From Daphnia pulex (Eukaryota; Arthropoda; Branchiopoda; Diplostraca; Daphniidae), in NCBI RefSeq assembly GCF_021134715.1, contig NC_060019.1:434001-498000 (forward strand): a DNA stretch of 64,000 nt, written 5' to 3'. Below the pieces are notes generated by a model. The model was not told the DNA's origin. It worked only from the letters and a program-made list of their open reading frames with translations, and did not search any database. The position numbers were made by a program, and so were the translations under genes. Below are positions 11,883 to 25,100 of this stretch, piece by piece. Positions within the stretch are counted from its first letter, which is position 1; each line of letters starts with the position of its first letter.

Positions 11883-13882
11883 ATGTCCAATACAACTATT
11901 TCTTGGATTTGCAATGAATTGTCTCGTCTCTTGGAATTTTCCGTGACTCAAGAAGAATATCAGGACATTGCACAGTATAAATATTTGATATTTAAATTTT
12001 ACGATCTATATTCAATCAATGTCATCCAGGTATCTGATATCGATGGAGAGCAGTCGCGATGTTGAAGACTACTTGCAGTCAATGCTTGACTTGTCAAATC
12101 CTGAACATCGTCGATTTGTTGAAGTTCTTTTGAACCGTTTGGGTTATTCCATTGAAAAGAAGTCTCCCACAACAACCCAAACTGGGTCGAAAAAAGGCCA
12201 ACAGGTCGGCAAGGAAGACATTTCAAACAAGCAGCAATCAAAGAAAAGGGTGAAGCAAATCAACCTGTTTTCTAAAGAGGGACAAGCGAAAGAAACAATC
12301 ACACTACCAGGACAACATAAGTATCCATATAATTTCATTCACCTATTTCATTCATATCATGGCATAATTTTTTATCAGGTGTGAATGTCAGGCATCAAAG
12401 CATAGTCTTGTCAGAAACTGCTTAGAGTGTGGGAGAGTGATTTGTGCCCAGGAAGGACCAGGACCATGTGTGTTTTGTACTGAAAATGTGAGTCTTTCAA
12501 CATCTTTTTACCAATTAATTTTATTACACCTCCTAACATTTTATCATTATGAAATAGATGTCAGCCTGTGAGAAAGAAGCACTACTTCAATCCAACAATG
12601 CACCAGCACAGCGTACAAAACAATCTGGTAGAAGATTTCTGGATGGAACTGCTCCACTTCCTGATAAGGCATTCACAACAGCCATGGCTCACAAAGAAAA
12701 GCTTTTGGAATTCGATAGGACAAGGTTTGAGAGACGGAATATCTTTCTATTCTTTATATTTAAAATACAATTGATAGTGTTGTTCTTTGCTAACAGTGAA
12801 CACCGAACTCGAGTTATCGATGACGAATCCGACTATTTCAACGCCGATAGCAACAAGTGGTTGAACCCGAAACAGCGGGACGCCCTTCGAACCAAAGAAA
12901 AGGAACTGCGGGACAGTCGTCACGGATCCAGGAGACAAATCAAAGTCACGCTTGATTTTGCAGGTATTTAAAGGCATAATTCTTATTTTCCCATCACCCA
13001 CTAATGTCATTTTACGGTATATTTTCAGGGCGACAGGTGATTGAAGAGCAAAGTACTTATGAAGAACTATTCACCGAGCAGCAATTTGAAGAAGAAAGAA
13101 AGGAATACTATGACGAGTACGCCGTGAATCCCGCACTGGCATTCCCACGTCCCATCGTAATTACATTTCTGGATTCTAAATTAATTAATTAACATTCAGA
13201 TGGTACCCTCTTATATTTAGTACGATTCTGCTTTCGATGAAAATGCATCGCAAGTTACTCGATCGACTAGTAGCAAGAGCGATGAAAAAGTTCGCGTTCA
13301 AGACGCTGAACTTCAAAAAATGAGCGATCCTGGAAAATGTCTGAGCATGCATCAACCATATGCTTCTCTATTGGTCGCCGGAATTAAAAAGTAACAAATT
13401 TGTGCAATAATAAGCAATGTGGGTAAATTGCTAATGAATATTTGTTTAGACACGAAGGTCGGACGTGGTACTCATCGCATCGCGGTAGATTGTGGATCGC
13501 GTCCACCGTTAAAGAGCCTTTGCCCGAGGAGATAAAACAACTGGAAAATTTCTACAAGACGCTTTACGGCAAAACCGATTTGGCTTTCCCTCAAAATTAT
13601 CCATCCGGTTGCCTGTTGGGCTGCGTTGAAGTGGTGGACGTTTTGCCACAGGAAGAGTATAGGATTCAGCATCCTAATGGAGAAAGCGAATCGCCGTACG
13701 TCTTTGTCTGCGAGAATCCTCACGAATTATTTGTTAAATTTCCCAACAAAGGCCAACACAAAATCTGTAAGTTTCCAGATTTTTCTTATTTTCACTTGGC
13801 AGTGTGATTTATTCATTTCATTGGCACAGATAAACTGGATCCTGCAGTCCATCAGACTGCCAAAAAATCGTTGCGGTTTTGA
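11883..13882 (+). CDS. TRIP4: Activating signal cointegrator 1 (ASC-1/TRIP4)
   Basis: Nine exons: 11883-11974, 12030-12320, 12379-12487, 12558-12724, 12797-12963, 13029-13156, 13221-13390, 13450-13766 and 13830-13882. They give 497 aa (human 581). The C2HC5-type zinc finger (CECQASKHSLVRNCLECG, then CAQEGPGPCVFC) lies around residues 128-163. A conserved middle block reads KEKLLEFDRTRSEHRTRVID. The C-terminal ASCH domain begins at about residue 365 (CLSMHQPYASLLVAGIKK) and continues WYSSHRGRLWIAS and YPSGCLLGCVEV. The last exon gives KLDPAVHQTAKKSLRF. TRIP4 belongs to the ASC-1 complex, which acts in transcription coactivation and in splitting collided ribosomes. It shares a promoter region with GCP4. 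All nine joins keep frame. Confidence 0.95.
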
Positions 13883-14087
13883 TGTTCCAGTTAAAAGTAC
13901 CGTGATAAATTGCTGTTATAAAAATTTATTTGTGAAATAGATTTTTTAAATGCAAAATAATAATTAGAGTGGTTATTATTTTGGGCGTTGTTTAAGAAAA
14001 TGCATGTCAAACTTTTTGGCGCCAAAAACAATTTCTATAAACAAATATGCAAATTAAACCACCCCTCATTTCTCGGGGGGGTTTAGG

Positions 14088-14096
14088 TATAAAAAG
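14088..14096 (+). promoter_or_regulatory. Probable TATA box of the small Cys4 gene
   Basis: TATAAAAAG lies about 200 bases before the ATG at 14286. An octamer-like ATGCAAAT lies about 40 bases further upstream. A TATA box is clear here, while the neighbouring genes show none. Confidence 0.5.
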
Positions 14097-14285
14097 TAGG
14101 CATGCATTGTGTAGAAGAAGAAAGAAGGGCCCTCCCACCTGCTCCCACTTTCAGTGTCTAGTCAAGCGTTAACCTTGGAAGTGGAACAACCCAAAAAATA
14201 CCCGCTCGTCTAAACCCTCCTCCTCGGCTAGTCGGTGCTCACATTTGCTCATTGATCGTCCCCTCAGTATTACGTTCCTTTCGAA

Positions 14286-14637
14286 ATGGCCACGTCACAG
14301 TTTATCTCCAAAGCGGCATCTACCTCAAGTTCATTGACTAATAACCAGTCCAAAAACAACAACAATATTCAAGAAGCAGACAGCACTTACAGGTAAAAAG
14401 AAACCTGTATTTTCTTGTGACGTAAACAAATAACTGTTAATAACTTATCGTGGACATTTGTTATCTGACAGAGCATTGAATCACTGTTGCTTTTGCGGTA
14501 TTTTACTCGATCCGAAAAATTTAACTGTGAACGTTAACACACAGAGTATCACTGTCTGGTGTAATAATTGTCGAAAAACGAACGCTTTGGGCAAAATACG
14601 TCACGATAAAGGAAAGGAGGAAAAAAGAAAAATGTGA
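14286..14637 (+). CDS. Small protein with a single Cys4 zinc-binding motif
   Basis: Two exons, 14286-14392 and 14472-14637, give 90 aa. The first exon is Ser/Asn/Gln-rich and probably disordered (MATSQFISKAASTSSSL). The second holds HCCFCGILLDP and, 26 residues further on, WCNNCRKTN, a CX2C..CX2C arrangement like a zinc ribbon. The tail is Lys/Arg-rich (GKIRHDKGKEEKRKM). I do not recognise the family. The fold suggests nucleic-acid or protein binding, which is inference only. The start is the first ATG downstream of a TATA box near 14088. The splice sites (AG|GTAAAA and CAG|A) are good and the frame is kept. Confidence 0.65.
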
Positions 14638-15265
14638 AGTACGCCCCACCATCAGACCGTCCAATCACAAATCTAATTTTCTAAATTGAAATCGAGATCT
14701 TTACTACTACATTGCGACTATATAGGCCTACAGTCAAGGCTCCAATTGTTATTTCCTCATTTCTCGTGCTATTAAATGTGTGTATTTTTTTAAAGAAAAA
14801 TGTCGATGTTCGATTAATACAATTCGCCTTCTATTTTGTTTCCTTTTGTAAGTCGACAGTGTAATTCTAAGAAAATAATAGTCAATATACACATGAGTGA
14901 ATGAATGAATATACCACAATAACAAATTCAGATTTCAGACATGCTATCAATCACAAATGGTAGTATTTATAATCAATACTATGAATCCTCCGTTGACGTG
15001 TATGTTTCATTTTTAAAAATGAAATAAAATCACAAACTCAGAAGTTAATTCGTTACCTTTTTACCTTGCTCTTTTTCTTTCTTCTCCAGAAATAAAAGAA
15101 TGCGGGAAAAAAAGATAACTTTGCTAGTCGTTAGATGTCGCTAGCATCGCATTGTTTTCTTTTCATTTCGCAAGTTCTTGGTTCTTGCGGTTCTTGTTGC
15201 TTTTTTCCTAGTACATTCACCTATGCCTTGCTACACACTTTTTCCCCACTAACTGCTCTGAAAGG
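14638..15265. other. Spacer and promoter of the zinc-finger gene
   Basis: It holds the 3' UTR of the small Cys4 gene and, at about 15128-15200, a block containing TTAGATGTCGCTAGCATCGC. That block recurs near 35030. It lies just before the zinc-finger gene start and probably belongs to its promoter. No coding region is seen. Confidence 0.5.
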
Positions 15266-16388
15266 ATGGCCGAGTTTTATTGTGCTCCATGTAAGGTCCA
15301 ATTGAACTCGAGATCTCAGTGGGAGTATCATGAAGGTGGCGTAAAGCACAAGAGAGCTGTCACTGTGAGTACTTCAGAAGTCGACATCTCAGCAGCAAGT
15401 ATTAATGAAATTGTTTGAAACATGTATTGACATCAGTATAATAGGTTGTACTTTTTTCATGTAGTTGTCTTGCCTGATGGATCTTTCAAGTGTAAAAGCT
15501 GTGATGATTTTGTGTGCTCTGGGCGTATACCTTTCGAGCAACATTTAGTAGGTCAGAGACATTTGAAAAACTTGAAAGCTGTTTCTGTAATAAGTCCTTC
15601 CGAAGTTAACATTTCAGCAAGTATAAAGGAAATTGTTATAAGTTTAAAAATCAGAATTAAATAGGTTGTACTTTTCTCTTGTAGTTGTCTTGCCCGATGG
15701 AAGTTTTAGGTGTAAAAGCTGTGATGACTTTTTCTGTTCTGGGCCTATACCTTTTGAGCAACATTTAGCAGGTCAGAGGCATTTGAAGAACATCCAGCGT
15801 CACAGAGAGTCTACCAAGTCAAGCTCAAGCTCACCTGTCAAGTCACCTCTACCTGAGCTACAAATTACTTCTCTAGTTAACTCTACTCCAGCAATGAATA
15901 ATGGTTCCTTACCAATTATAGCAAGTCAAGGGTCTTCTGCATGTAAAATATTATTTAATCTAGACAAGAATTACATTCAATTTTACATCTCTTTTCTTTA
16001 TATATTTTCAGTGCTACAACCAGATGGATCATACAAGTGTAAAGTTTGCCCTGGCTTTATTTGCTCAGGCCGCATACCGATGCAGGATCATTTGAAAGGG
16101 AAAAGTCATTTGAAGAACTTGAACAATTTCCCAGAAAGAAAATTTGCTTTCGAGCAGCTGAGCATTTCCACTCCTGAACCCAAAGACGATTCTATTCAGA
16201 TTTCTTCAACGGTGGACGAACGGATCGACAAAGCGTGGAATCACCAGACCATTTGCGGCTACATCTACGATGAATCATTTTCAATTCTGTCTATCGAGAA
16301 GAAGATTGAAGAGTTGAGCCCACATTTTGCTTTTATCGGTCAAGACGATCCTATGCCCAATTTTGTCAAGCACTTGAGTACGTGGTAA
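15266..16388 (+). CDS. Multi C2H2 (U1/matrin-type) zinc-finger protein with repeated exons
   Basis: Four exons, 15266-15398, 15465-15620, 15685-15942 and 16012-16388, give 307 aa. Exon 1 holds a CX2CX12HX5H finger (FYCAPCKVQL..). Exons 2, 3 and 4 each begin with the same unit, LPDGSFKCKSCDDFVCSGRI or a close variant, then EQHL.GQRHLKN, a CX2CX13HX5H finger. All internal introns are in phase 1, so the units can be duplicated without breaking frame. The exon 1 donor was placed at GCAGCAA|GTATT because it alone restores frame, and because exon 2 ends in the homologous TCAGCAA|GTATAA. Fingers of this shape often bind double-stranded or structured RNA. The C-terminal 100 residues are acidic and unrecognised. 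An AATAAA at 16458 follows the stop. Confidence 0.8.
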
Positions 16389-16457
16389 TTGTAATTTCTA
16401 AAGCATAGCAATACTTTTGTTTACGCACTATACTGGCCCTGTTTTTTGAAGAATTAT

Positions 16458-16463
16458 AATAAA
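16458..16463 (+). terminator. Poly(A) signal of the zinc-finger gene
   Basis: AATAAA, 70 bases after the stop codon. Confidence 0.6.
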
Positions 16464-19195
16464 AGTGTTTGGAAAACATTAGGAAATTGGGTACTAATTT
16501 AGTACTAGTGGAAATGCAGCGTGATTTGAGACAGTACTAAAAAAACAACTTTTTTTCAGTTGATGGGAGGACCAAGGACTAAAGTGGCTGGTAACATCGA
16601 CATTCAAATAATTAATAAATTTTATTTAATTAAATATCGGCAGGATTGATTGCTATTTATGGAAACCATGGGAACTAGAATCATTTCAAAGGTTTGAACA
16701 TCTTTACTAGTGATTATTTATTTACTTATTTTTATTACCGCCAAGCGAACGCTGACGTTAGTCATCCACTCTCCTTTTCAAACCTGCCTGTCAGGTTTGC
16801 TATCCACCAGTTATTATTTTTAGCTATTATACTCGGTATAAATGGCGTTTTCACACGATCGAGTCTGCCTATAATAGACGTCGGATCTTAATCATTTTAG
16901 CGCGCTAGTATCGTCTGGCGATGGGGTGAATAAATACTAAAAAAACCCATTTTTATTCCCCCCTTGTTTTATATTGAATAATACGCCCATCCAACGCGTG
17001 CAGGGAGCGTGACAAATGTTTATCGATTTGATATTAACACCCCCCGTCGCCGAGAGGAAAGAAATCTTTTTCGTATTTATACAAGCGGACAACACCGCGC
17101 GGATATTATAACGATTCCGGTTGGAGACGTGCTGTGTGGGGGCCGGAACAGGAAAGATTTATCACCCCCAACGGATTTCGGTTGATTAGCCGCTTTTCTA
17201 GGTATGCATTGTATACTATATAGCGTGAATAATATGACAAGTGTGTAACCTTATTTTTCTCACCTTAAAGATTGACGTCAGCTGTGGAGACGGATGTTAT
17301 TGATCGATTCCTTCGTTCTCCACAGCCGGTCGAATCCCGATGATAAGTCACGACCCTGCGAATATCCAAGTGGCTTCTCGCCCTTGTGCACAGTTCTACA
17401 TATTATCGGGTGGGAAGAAGACAAAACTGGGCGCTATAGCTATATCGATCAAAACAACATTAACAAGGAGACACACACAAGTGTGTCATATAAGTGGTCA
17501 CGTTTGGGCTGATGTCATTTGACGAATCGAGACAAGACACGATTGGCAGCAGCAGCAGCGATGAAAAATGGACTCTCAGGATTCTGTCTGTTCCGCTCAA
17601 ATGAACATCATCGTCGTCGTGCAGTCTAAGCCGCACTCTTTTCTTTTATTAGCCGGCGTATTCTTTTGTCTCCTGCACACACAACAACCCCCCACCGGGA
17701 GAAAAGGGATAATCCTCTGGTCCATTATTTGCAGTTGGATCCGCGACATTTTGATTGACTTGCCTTACATTTTCCCACGTAGCAGGAGATTCCGGGAGTG
17801 TTGGAACGACCTATTGTTTGATTAGGCAACACAAAAGTCGATGAAAGCTTCTTATATATTTGCTCAAATCGCTGCGTGCAAAATCGTATAGCCAATAGGC
17901 AGCTCGCCAGTTGATTGTTCAAAGCTTTACACTGCGCCATTTTATCCAGTCCAGATCCCAGTCGTGTATGGAAATAATATAAGTTTAAAAAACTTGATAA
18001 CTGTTATTGTGTGCGGGCCGTCATCAGCGGTGGTATTCAGAACTAGCTCCGCATTTGCAAGGGTAAAATATGGCGACACACATTCCTCTAAATATTTTGG
18101 CTGGAAAGTAATAAAAAATCAAAAAATGATGCTCGTTTATATCGTTACATCCGCGAACGGTTGCTGTGCCCCAAGGGCGTGTTTCGCAATTGAAATCATC
18201 CGAGCGTGTGCGGGAAATAAAGAAATTTGTGATTAAATTAATCCAATAAAATGGAGAACAAAAGTATCGAATGAACCTTGGATTTTTCAGGCAACGGAAT
18301 CAAATTAAAAAATTAAGTTTCGGGTTTCACGGAAGGCGAAATGAAAAACAGCAGGTGAAACATTTTTTCCGAGAAATTTCAAATTTCCGTCGTGTGTCAT
18401 TGGGTTCCTGCGCTAATCAGACGACTAACCAGACTCGACTACTAACTCGGTGGTAGTAATTTGAATTTCAGAGCTAGCCAACATTCTTTACCTTGGGAAA
18501 AGAAGAATATCAAGTCTTTGACGTCACAAGCAGTCTTTTCAATCCAATGTCGGTAAACCTCATAATCAAAATCCCTTTTTCTCTTTCCCATTTGGTGGTT
18601 TTGACAGATATACATACGCACACACGTAACAGTAAGAATATATAGTTCCTGTTTTTCTATATATTTTTTTAGTTCCTTTCCAGCCCTCGAGGCGCTTTTA
18701 TATTGACGGAAAAATAAAATTCTTGGGAGATGCGCAAAGTAAGGGTTGCTGTTTAGCAGTCTCGGCTAGGAGTTGTCAAAAAAGTGGTCGTCGGCCACTT
18801 GTTAGAGAAGTGAGGAATTAAAATAGGAAAAAAGCTGTCGGCCTCCCCCCTTTGTTTTGTGTTGAATTATTATTTTGTTGCAAAGTTTTCGTGTTTTGGT
18901 CGACAGTTTTTGTCGTGTTTGTACTACGATAAGACACTCGACTTTTGAATGTGTCGACAAGTCTGGATGTAGAGGGGCCACAGAAAATACGGTGACCTCG
19001 ATCTTTTCTTTACGTCAGTTTGATTGTTTGGCATTTTGTGCCGCAGAGAATCTGGTCACGCATACTGAGCAATTCGGCACCTGGTAAATTTCCAACAGAC
19101 TTGATTCCATTTCATTAGTTGTGTACATGCCTGGCATTTAATGTTGATTTCTTTTCTTTTTGCATTTGCAGCTTTTGCAGGTTCCCACTTTTGGA
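16464..19195. other. Upstream region and probable 5' UTR of the RhoGEF gene
   Basis: No coding exon is convincing here. An acceptor TTTGCATTTGCAG just before 19172 leads into the exon with the RhoGEF start codon, so at least one noncoding first exon must lie upstream in this stretch. The sequence is AT-rich with short CA/GT runs. Confidence 0.5.
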
Positions 19196-22100
19196 ATGGC
19201 ACACTACATCGAACAAGGTGAGCTTGACTGACTTTAGATAACAATCAGTCGTGTTTATTTTTCTTCCAGTCAGGCATTTATTCTTTCCCCGTTTCTGGAA
19301 AGCCAGTCAACATTCTGTACGCTATCAATTTCAAATTTTCCTATTCTAAAGCCAGCTAGTGGGCAACGATTCCTTCCCATTAATGTTTTCATAGCAGGAA
19401 CGGCAGGTGCTGCATACCTCCCCAGGTCACCATTTGAGTTTTTGTGTGTGTTTCGACACACACACACCCAGCATTTGAGAAAGCCACAGGCAGCCCCTCT
19501 TTTCACACAGAACACACACCTACTGCCATTGTTTTGCCTTTTTTCACCGTCACACATTTTTTCGAAAAAAACGGAAAAACGGTCGTGAATTGACGCAGCG
19601 GTTACGAAAGGAAAAACACACCTAAATGGCTCAAGTTTATAGGGCGTGATGGTGATGGGGAGGAGGATAAAGGAGAGAGAGGGGGGAAAAATAGAAATGG
19701 TCGATGTGTCATTTCTGGGGCGTTTGTTGTTGCTGCCGTTTGTACAACACACGCGGGCGCAGAAGAAACTCTACAGGACGCGCATGTCCGTTTTTTCTAT
19801 GGAACAAAAAAATCCAGTGGTGGGGGGAAGAAGCAACCACCTCCTTTCGGGAGCTTTTTTTCTTTTACAGTGAAATTGCCCAGCGGTCGGGATCGTAGTG
19901 GTTTCAGTGGCTCGGCGGCTGTTGGTTCGTTTCGTTCTCATGGGGTGACACACACACAGTGCAGACGCAGAGAACCAACCAACCCCGTCCGCACACACAC
20001 CTGCAACAAGGACGTTTGTTGTGTATACTGGGAAAAGTTGTTGCGGTTGTTGTTGTGATATTTATTTTTCCACCGGGAATTTGTGTGTGTGTGCGTAAGG
20101 ATGTGAATATATATTTATTTAGATCAGGCGTGTGTGTGTGTGTGTGTGTGTGTTTAGAAGGAAGAAGAAGATTGGGATGCAATCACAAACTGTCGGCGAC
20201 TGTAAAGGATCACCTCGGGCGCCGATTGATTGACTTGTTGTTACTTTTATTTTCGTCTTGGAAGACTGTTTGTATGTGTATGTGTATGTGAGCCGCTTTT
20301 GGCATTGATTGACATTGTCCCAAATCCAATAAGGTTCAGCCGAGGGTAAGGGATACTACCAGGCTACTACTGCGTGTGTATATTTACGCCTTTTTTATTT
20401 ATTGACTTGTGATCCTGTTTTTTGTTTATCCCGAAATAGAAATTCCCGTTTTCATTTTTCTTATTTCTGATTGCATTTTAGAAGTTTACACGTCGAGTGA
20501 GGAGAGCGGTGCCGAGGATAGTGACGAGGACATCATCACCGATTACCTGTCGCCGCTGGACGACAACGGCAATTTGGATGCAGGAGCTTCAGCCGCGACC
20601 TCATCATCATCCCCTGGCGCCACCGTTGCCGCTATCAACGTGGCCGCAATTTCCACTCGTTTCTACTCAACAGAATCTCCTCCTTCACTGAGAATCTCTG
20701 CCGCCGAGGATATGGAACCAGCCGGAGCTGCTGCTGATGGGGGAGGCACAGACGACCGGATGATTAGCAATTACGCAACCGCTGCTGCTGCTGCTGCTGC
20801 TGAATCTATTCCCATCATCAGCGTCACGCAGCATTCACCAGCCGCTTCCAAGGCCTTCTTCATTTTAGGTGAAATTTTCATCCCATTATTAGTTAAGAAG
20901 GGCGTAATGATCTAATACCAAAACCACCCAAAAAGAAAAAGAAAATCTGATCCCGGAAGGGTCGGAATTCGAGACACGTCGCCCCGTTCCGCCATCCACG
21001 AAAGAATAAAAAAAGATAACCGAATTATTGGTGGACGACGTTGTTTCTCGTCGTCGTCGTAGACACACAACTCACGGAGGAGGATTGTCATGCACTACGT
21101 TGCACAACTACCCAATTCCGGTCCATTAGAGGCTCTCTTGTTTTTCCTATGTGGGCCATGAAAGAATTTTACCTCACTATTATCAACTTTGGTCTGGGCT
21201 AAAAGTAACGAGAGCAAAAGAGAAGAAGGAGCTGCTAAGAGGGGGTCCCTCTTCTGGTGGCGGATGGGGTCCGGTGGGAACGTCGTCGTCCTCTTGAATC
21301 TTCGCTCCGATCCTTGGCTCCAGCCAATGACGTCAAACGTTCCTAGTTTCTCCAGCTCCTTGTGTCTCTCCAGTTTGGATCATCTCGACAGACGCACAGT
21401 CGACTGAATTGTGTGTGTCTGTCCCGACTGTTTTTACAAGATCCTGCAAGGACATTTTCGACGTGTAGTAACAACCAAAAAGGGGAGAGGGGGGGGAATA
21501 ATCGATTCCTGAATAGGAGCGAAAGTTTCTTTCTCTTTTTAGCCAAGGAAAATTGGATGCTGATTGAATTTGGTAAAAATTCCAGCCATAGAAAGAACAT
21601 GGCGTGATTGGGGACACATTATTTCCGGCCGGAGGCTATTCTTCCGGCCGCAACCGGAAGGAATATCCTTATGGAAAACAATAAGAATTCCATTTCCCAG
21701 CCAAGAAACAAGAAACAAAACAAAAGTTCGTGTCGCCCAGCCCCGCACAGTTTCGGTGATTGGATCCGGCGGAGGTGTGTGCAGTCGGCCGGAAGGAGCT
21801 CGCGATCTTTTATATTTTTTCGCTGCCTTCAATTTTCTTTCCCATTTTCTGATGATGAAGCCTTTAGCCCAGCCTTTCCTTTCTCTCCCCATGTGCTTAC
21901 GTCAACAGGTTTTTTTTGGACAGATGATCGATACGACGGAGGTACGGACGTGAGTTAACCGACGTGGAACAGATCCGCAGCTCCTTTTTTGCCTTCAATC
22001 TCGTCGCTCCGCTCTCTCCTCTGTGTGCGGCAGGCAGAGAGATGTGCATGTGGCCACTTAAGGGTCTCTCTCACGGCCGCTGCCCGTCCATTTTGCTGAT

Positions 22101-25100
22101 CGAATTTCCAGCTTAAGTCGCAGTCTAGGGAAGAGGGAGGCCATTGAAAACTCAAAGGTGAATTATCAAGTGAAATACGAGAAGCAAACCCCCCACCTAG
22201 GAGCTCCTGGTAAAATTGTAGAAGAATTTTTGGCCTTTTTTCAGTTGTAACGAAATTTTTTCACGCGTCCAATTTTTCGATTAATTCGACGTAAAACCGG
22301 ATCGATGTGTCGTAATGAGACTACGAGAAAGCGAATGGGAAGGGATGTTATTAGAGCGCCACTGGGTTTCAGGTTCTGCAGATCGGATCAGGAGGTTCTA
22401 CGGTACTGGGCCTACACACCCGCTGGAATACCTTGGCACACCCTATCCCCTTCCACCTCCTTCTAGGTTAAACAGAGAAAGGCCGGATTGTAGCCGTGTG
22501 TGACGTCAATAACGACGTTGTCTATACAAGAGGAGAAAAAAGTAACTTTCCCCCCCAAAAAAAAGAATACAACAACCCCGAGGGAAATAGTTTGTGGGTT
22601 CTGTTTAGAAAGAGAAACAGGAGCTCGGCATTTTTTTTAAAAAAGAAAAAACACCTTGATCTTCTCATCCGTGGATCCTAATGGCTAATGTCTTGTGTGT
22701 GTTTCCATCACACACACACAGAGAAATATGGAAGGATTGACTCTAAATGTTTATTTGTTTGTTTTCGCTGCAGCTGCTGAAGGAAATCTGAAATGGAATT
22801 TCATTCCTACCCGAGAAAATAATAATCCCGCCGGAATAGAATCCCGTTTTTTTGTTTTTTGTTATTGGCCCAAAAGGTTTCGAAAATCGATAACGTGTGA
22901 AAGAACCTTTCGCCTCCCTTCTACGGCTGTGTACACGTTAGTAGTAGCACTTGTGTGTGTGTGTGTCTTTGGATTGTGCGAAAATCCTTTTTATTTTGTC
23001 GGTTTAGCCCCGTCCCAAGGATTGGGCACCCACATATATCTTTGATAGTTCTTCTCCTTTCATCCGTCTTTGACTTTTTCTTTTTCCTACTGGCCGGGTG
23101 TAGTTGCGCTGGATACAATAATAATATTATTTTGGGTGGGGGGGAGCTCCTTATATTGCCTCGTATAGTGTGTACTTACTTACCTATCTCCTGGCCCTGG
23201 GTTCGTCCCTTAACGGCAGTCCCACCGACTTATGGCATTCCCTTATTCTTATCGATTGGATTGCGGATGCCTTCGCTCCTTTACACACACACACTGTGTG
23301 TGTGTAAGGGCTGAAAGGAAGGAGTGTGTAGTAATAGTAGTTGTAGGAGTAGTAGTAGTAGTGCGCCCCTTTAGGTTTGGGCACAAAAGACGAGAGATGG
23401 AAACGGACTAAACTCTTGGAAACGGAAGACGATGGGACATGGATGGAAAATGTTCCAACGGGTCGTAGGGGATACAGATCCTGACAATACGAATCGATCT
23501 TTTTCCTTATCAATATTCATTTCTCCCTTTCCATTCTGGTATAGAGTTCCCTGGATATCCGATTGATGTTGTTGTTTTGTTCATTTTGACGGCGTCTGGT
23601 GCTCCTGAAAGGATTTTTCTTCTTCAGGGTTCAGTTGAATTGACAATTGGATTTTTCTAGGAATAAAAATTGAATGGAGGAATTTTTTGTTCCCGTTTTA
23701 TATCATTGTCGATCCTTAATTGAATTGAATTTTTTCTATTTTGCAGAGGACAACCTTCGGCAGTTGCACGGCATCCAGGAGAGTATCCAGCGGATGAGAC
23801 AAGTCAGCGTGCAGACACTACGACTCCAGGTATACAGTTGGCAATCATCACTTTCTCAGCAGGATCTCCTCTTTTCTTCCCATCGTCCGTTGATAGAGAC
23901 GTTCATTCATCCATCCGCCCGTCCTTTTATTACTTTCTTTTTGCGCTTCGTGCCGAAAATGGGGGTAAAGAATAATCTGATGGATGATGGCGGGAGGTGA
24001 GCACCGACACATCATCCATCAGATTCAACCCAGGCGAAAAATGGCACGTCACGGCCCAGGGAGGATCGATTGAATCAGCTTCCTATAGAAAGAAAAACGT
24101 GCAATCAGGTTGATATTTATGATGATTCGAGTTGATGGGGTTCGTGCTGGTTTGCGTTTAGTTGCTCGTTAAGGCGAGAGAGGAGAGTTGGGCACCACGG
24201 CATCGATTAGCGGATTTGGGCGGGTTGGGTCGCAGCAGCAGCAGACGACAGGAGCCACTCGTATCTCCTTCATCTTTCTTTCTTTTCAGGCTCCTTAATG
24301 ATGACTTAAAGCTCTGCTCTCATCTCTCTGGTGGCTCCTTCTTCTTCTCAGCTCCTTTGTCATTATCATTTGCCAACCGTATTGTCTCTCTTTTTCTCCT
24401 CCCTTTGACTCTCTTCTTTCCCTCGAGAGATCCTGACGGGGAAGAAGAAAACAAAAAACTTTGCTCGAATCCCAGGCGCCCAGTCTGCCTGCGTGAATCG
24501 TTTTTCGCCAGTTATTTGCATTGGGCGGGCCACCCACCTTGAGCCAAAGATAAAAGGAACGCTCCTGGATTTTTTTGGGTTGACAGAAGCAGCTCCTGAT
24601 TTCCCTGCTACTCGTCGAACCATTTTGTAAAACTAGAAGAAAGAAGAAGAAAAAGATTAAATTGCGACTAGGAACTATAGGAGGAGTATGTGTGCGGAGG
24701 AGGAGGACGCCATTTTCCTCTCGACTCGGCACTGGAGAGGAGAAGCATCTCGAATCGATTCCGCTCCAGTTGGATTTAAGGCCCCCCAAAAAATTCCCTT
24801 TTCTTCCTATTTTTTCTCTCTCTAACCAACCGCAGTAGTAGAAAAACACATTTTTCAGTCGGTCTCCTATTTTATTTTATTTTGACTGGGAAACGGTGCG
24901 GGATTCACTCGAAGAAAATCAGCCGAGAATTGGGCGTTCCCCCGTGTTTTCTTAAATGAAGCCATTACTGGGGTCTAGTACTGGGCGAAAGCATCGGACG
25001 TGAGGAGTCACTGATTAGCTCCTAACTGGTCGTCATTCAACATTACAAGAATAACGGGGGGAGAATAAAGAAACGCATCGATCCCGTCGTGTCAAACAAA

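Noticed and set aside
17325..17345. GGTCGAATCCC resembling a tRNA B box
   Set aside because: No matching A box or cloverleaf could be drawn at the right distance.
19270..19752. 160-codon minus-strand open frame
   Set aside because: Lies in the first RhoGEF intron and overlaps CA/GT runs; no family resemblance.
24295..24849. 184-codon minus-strand open frame
   Set aside because: Low-complexity Arg/Phe/Ser composition within a RhoGEF intron, no domain and no splice partners.
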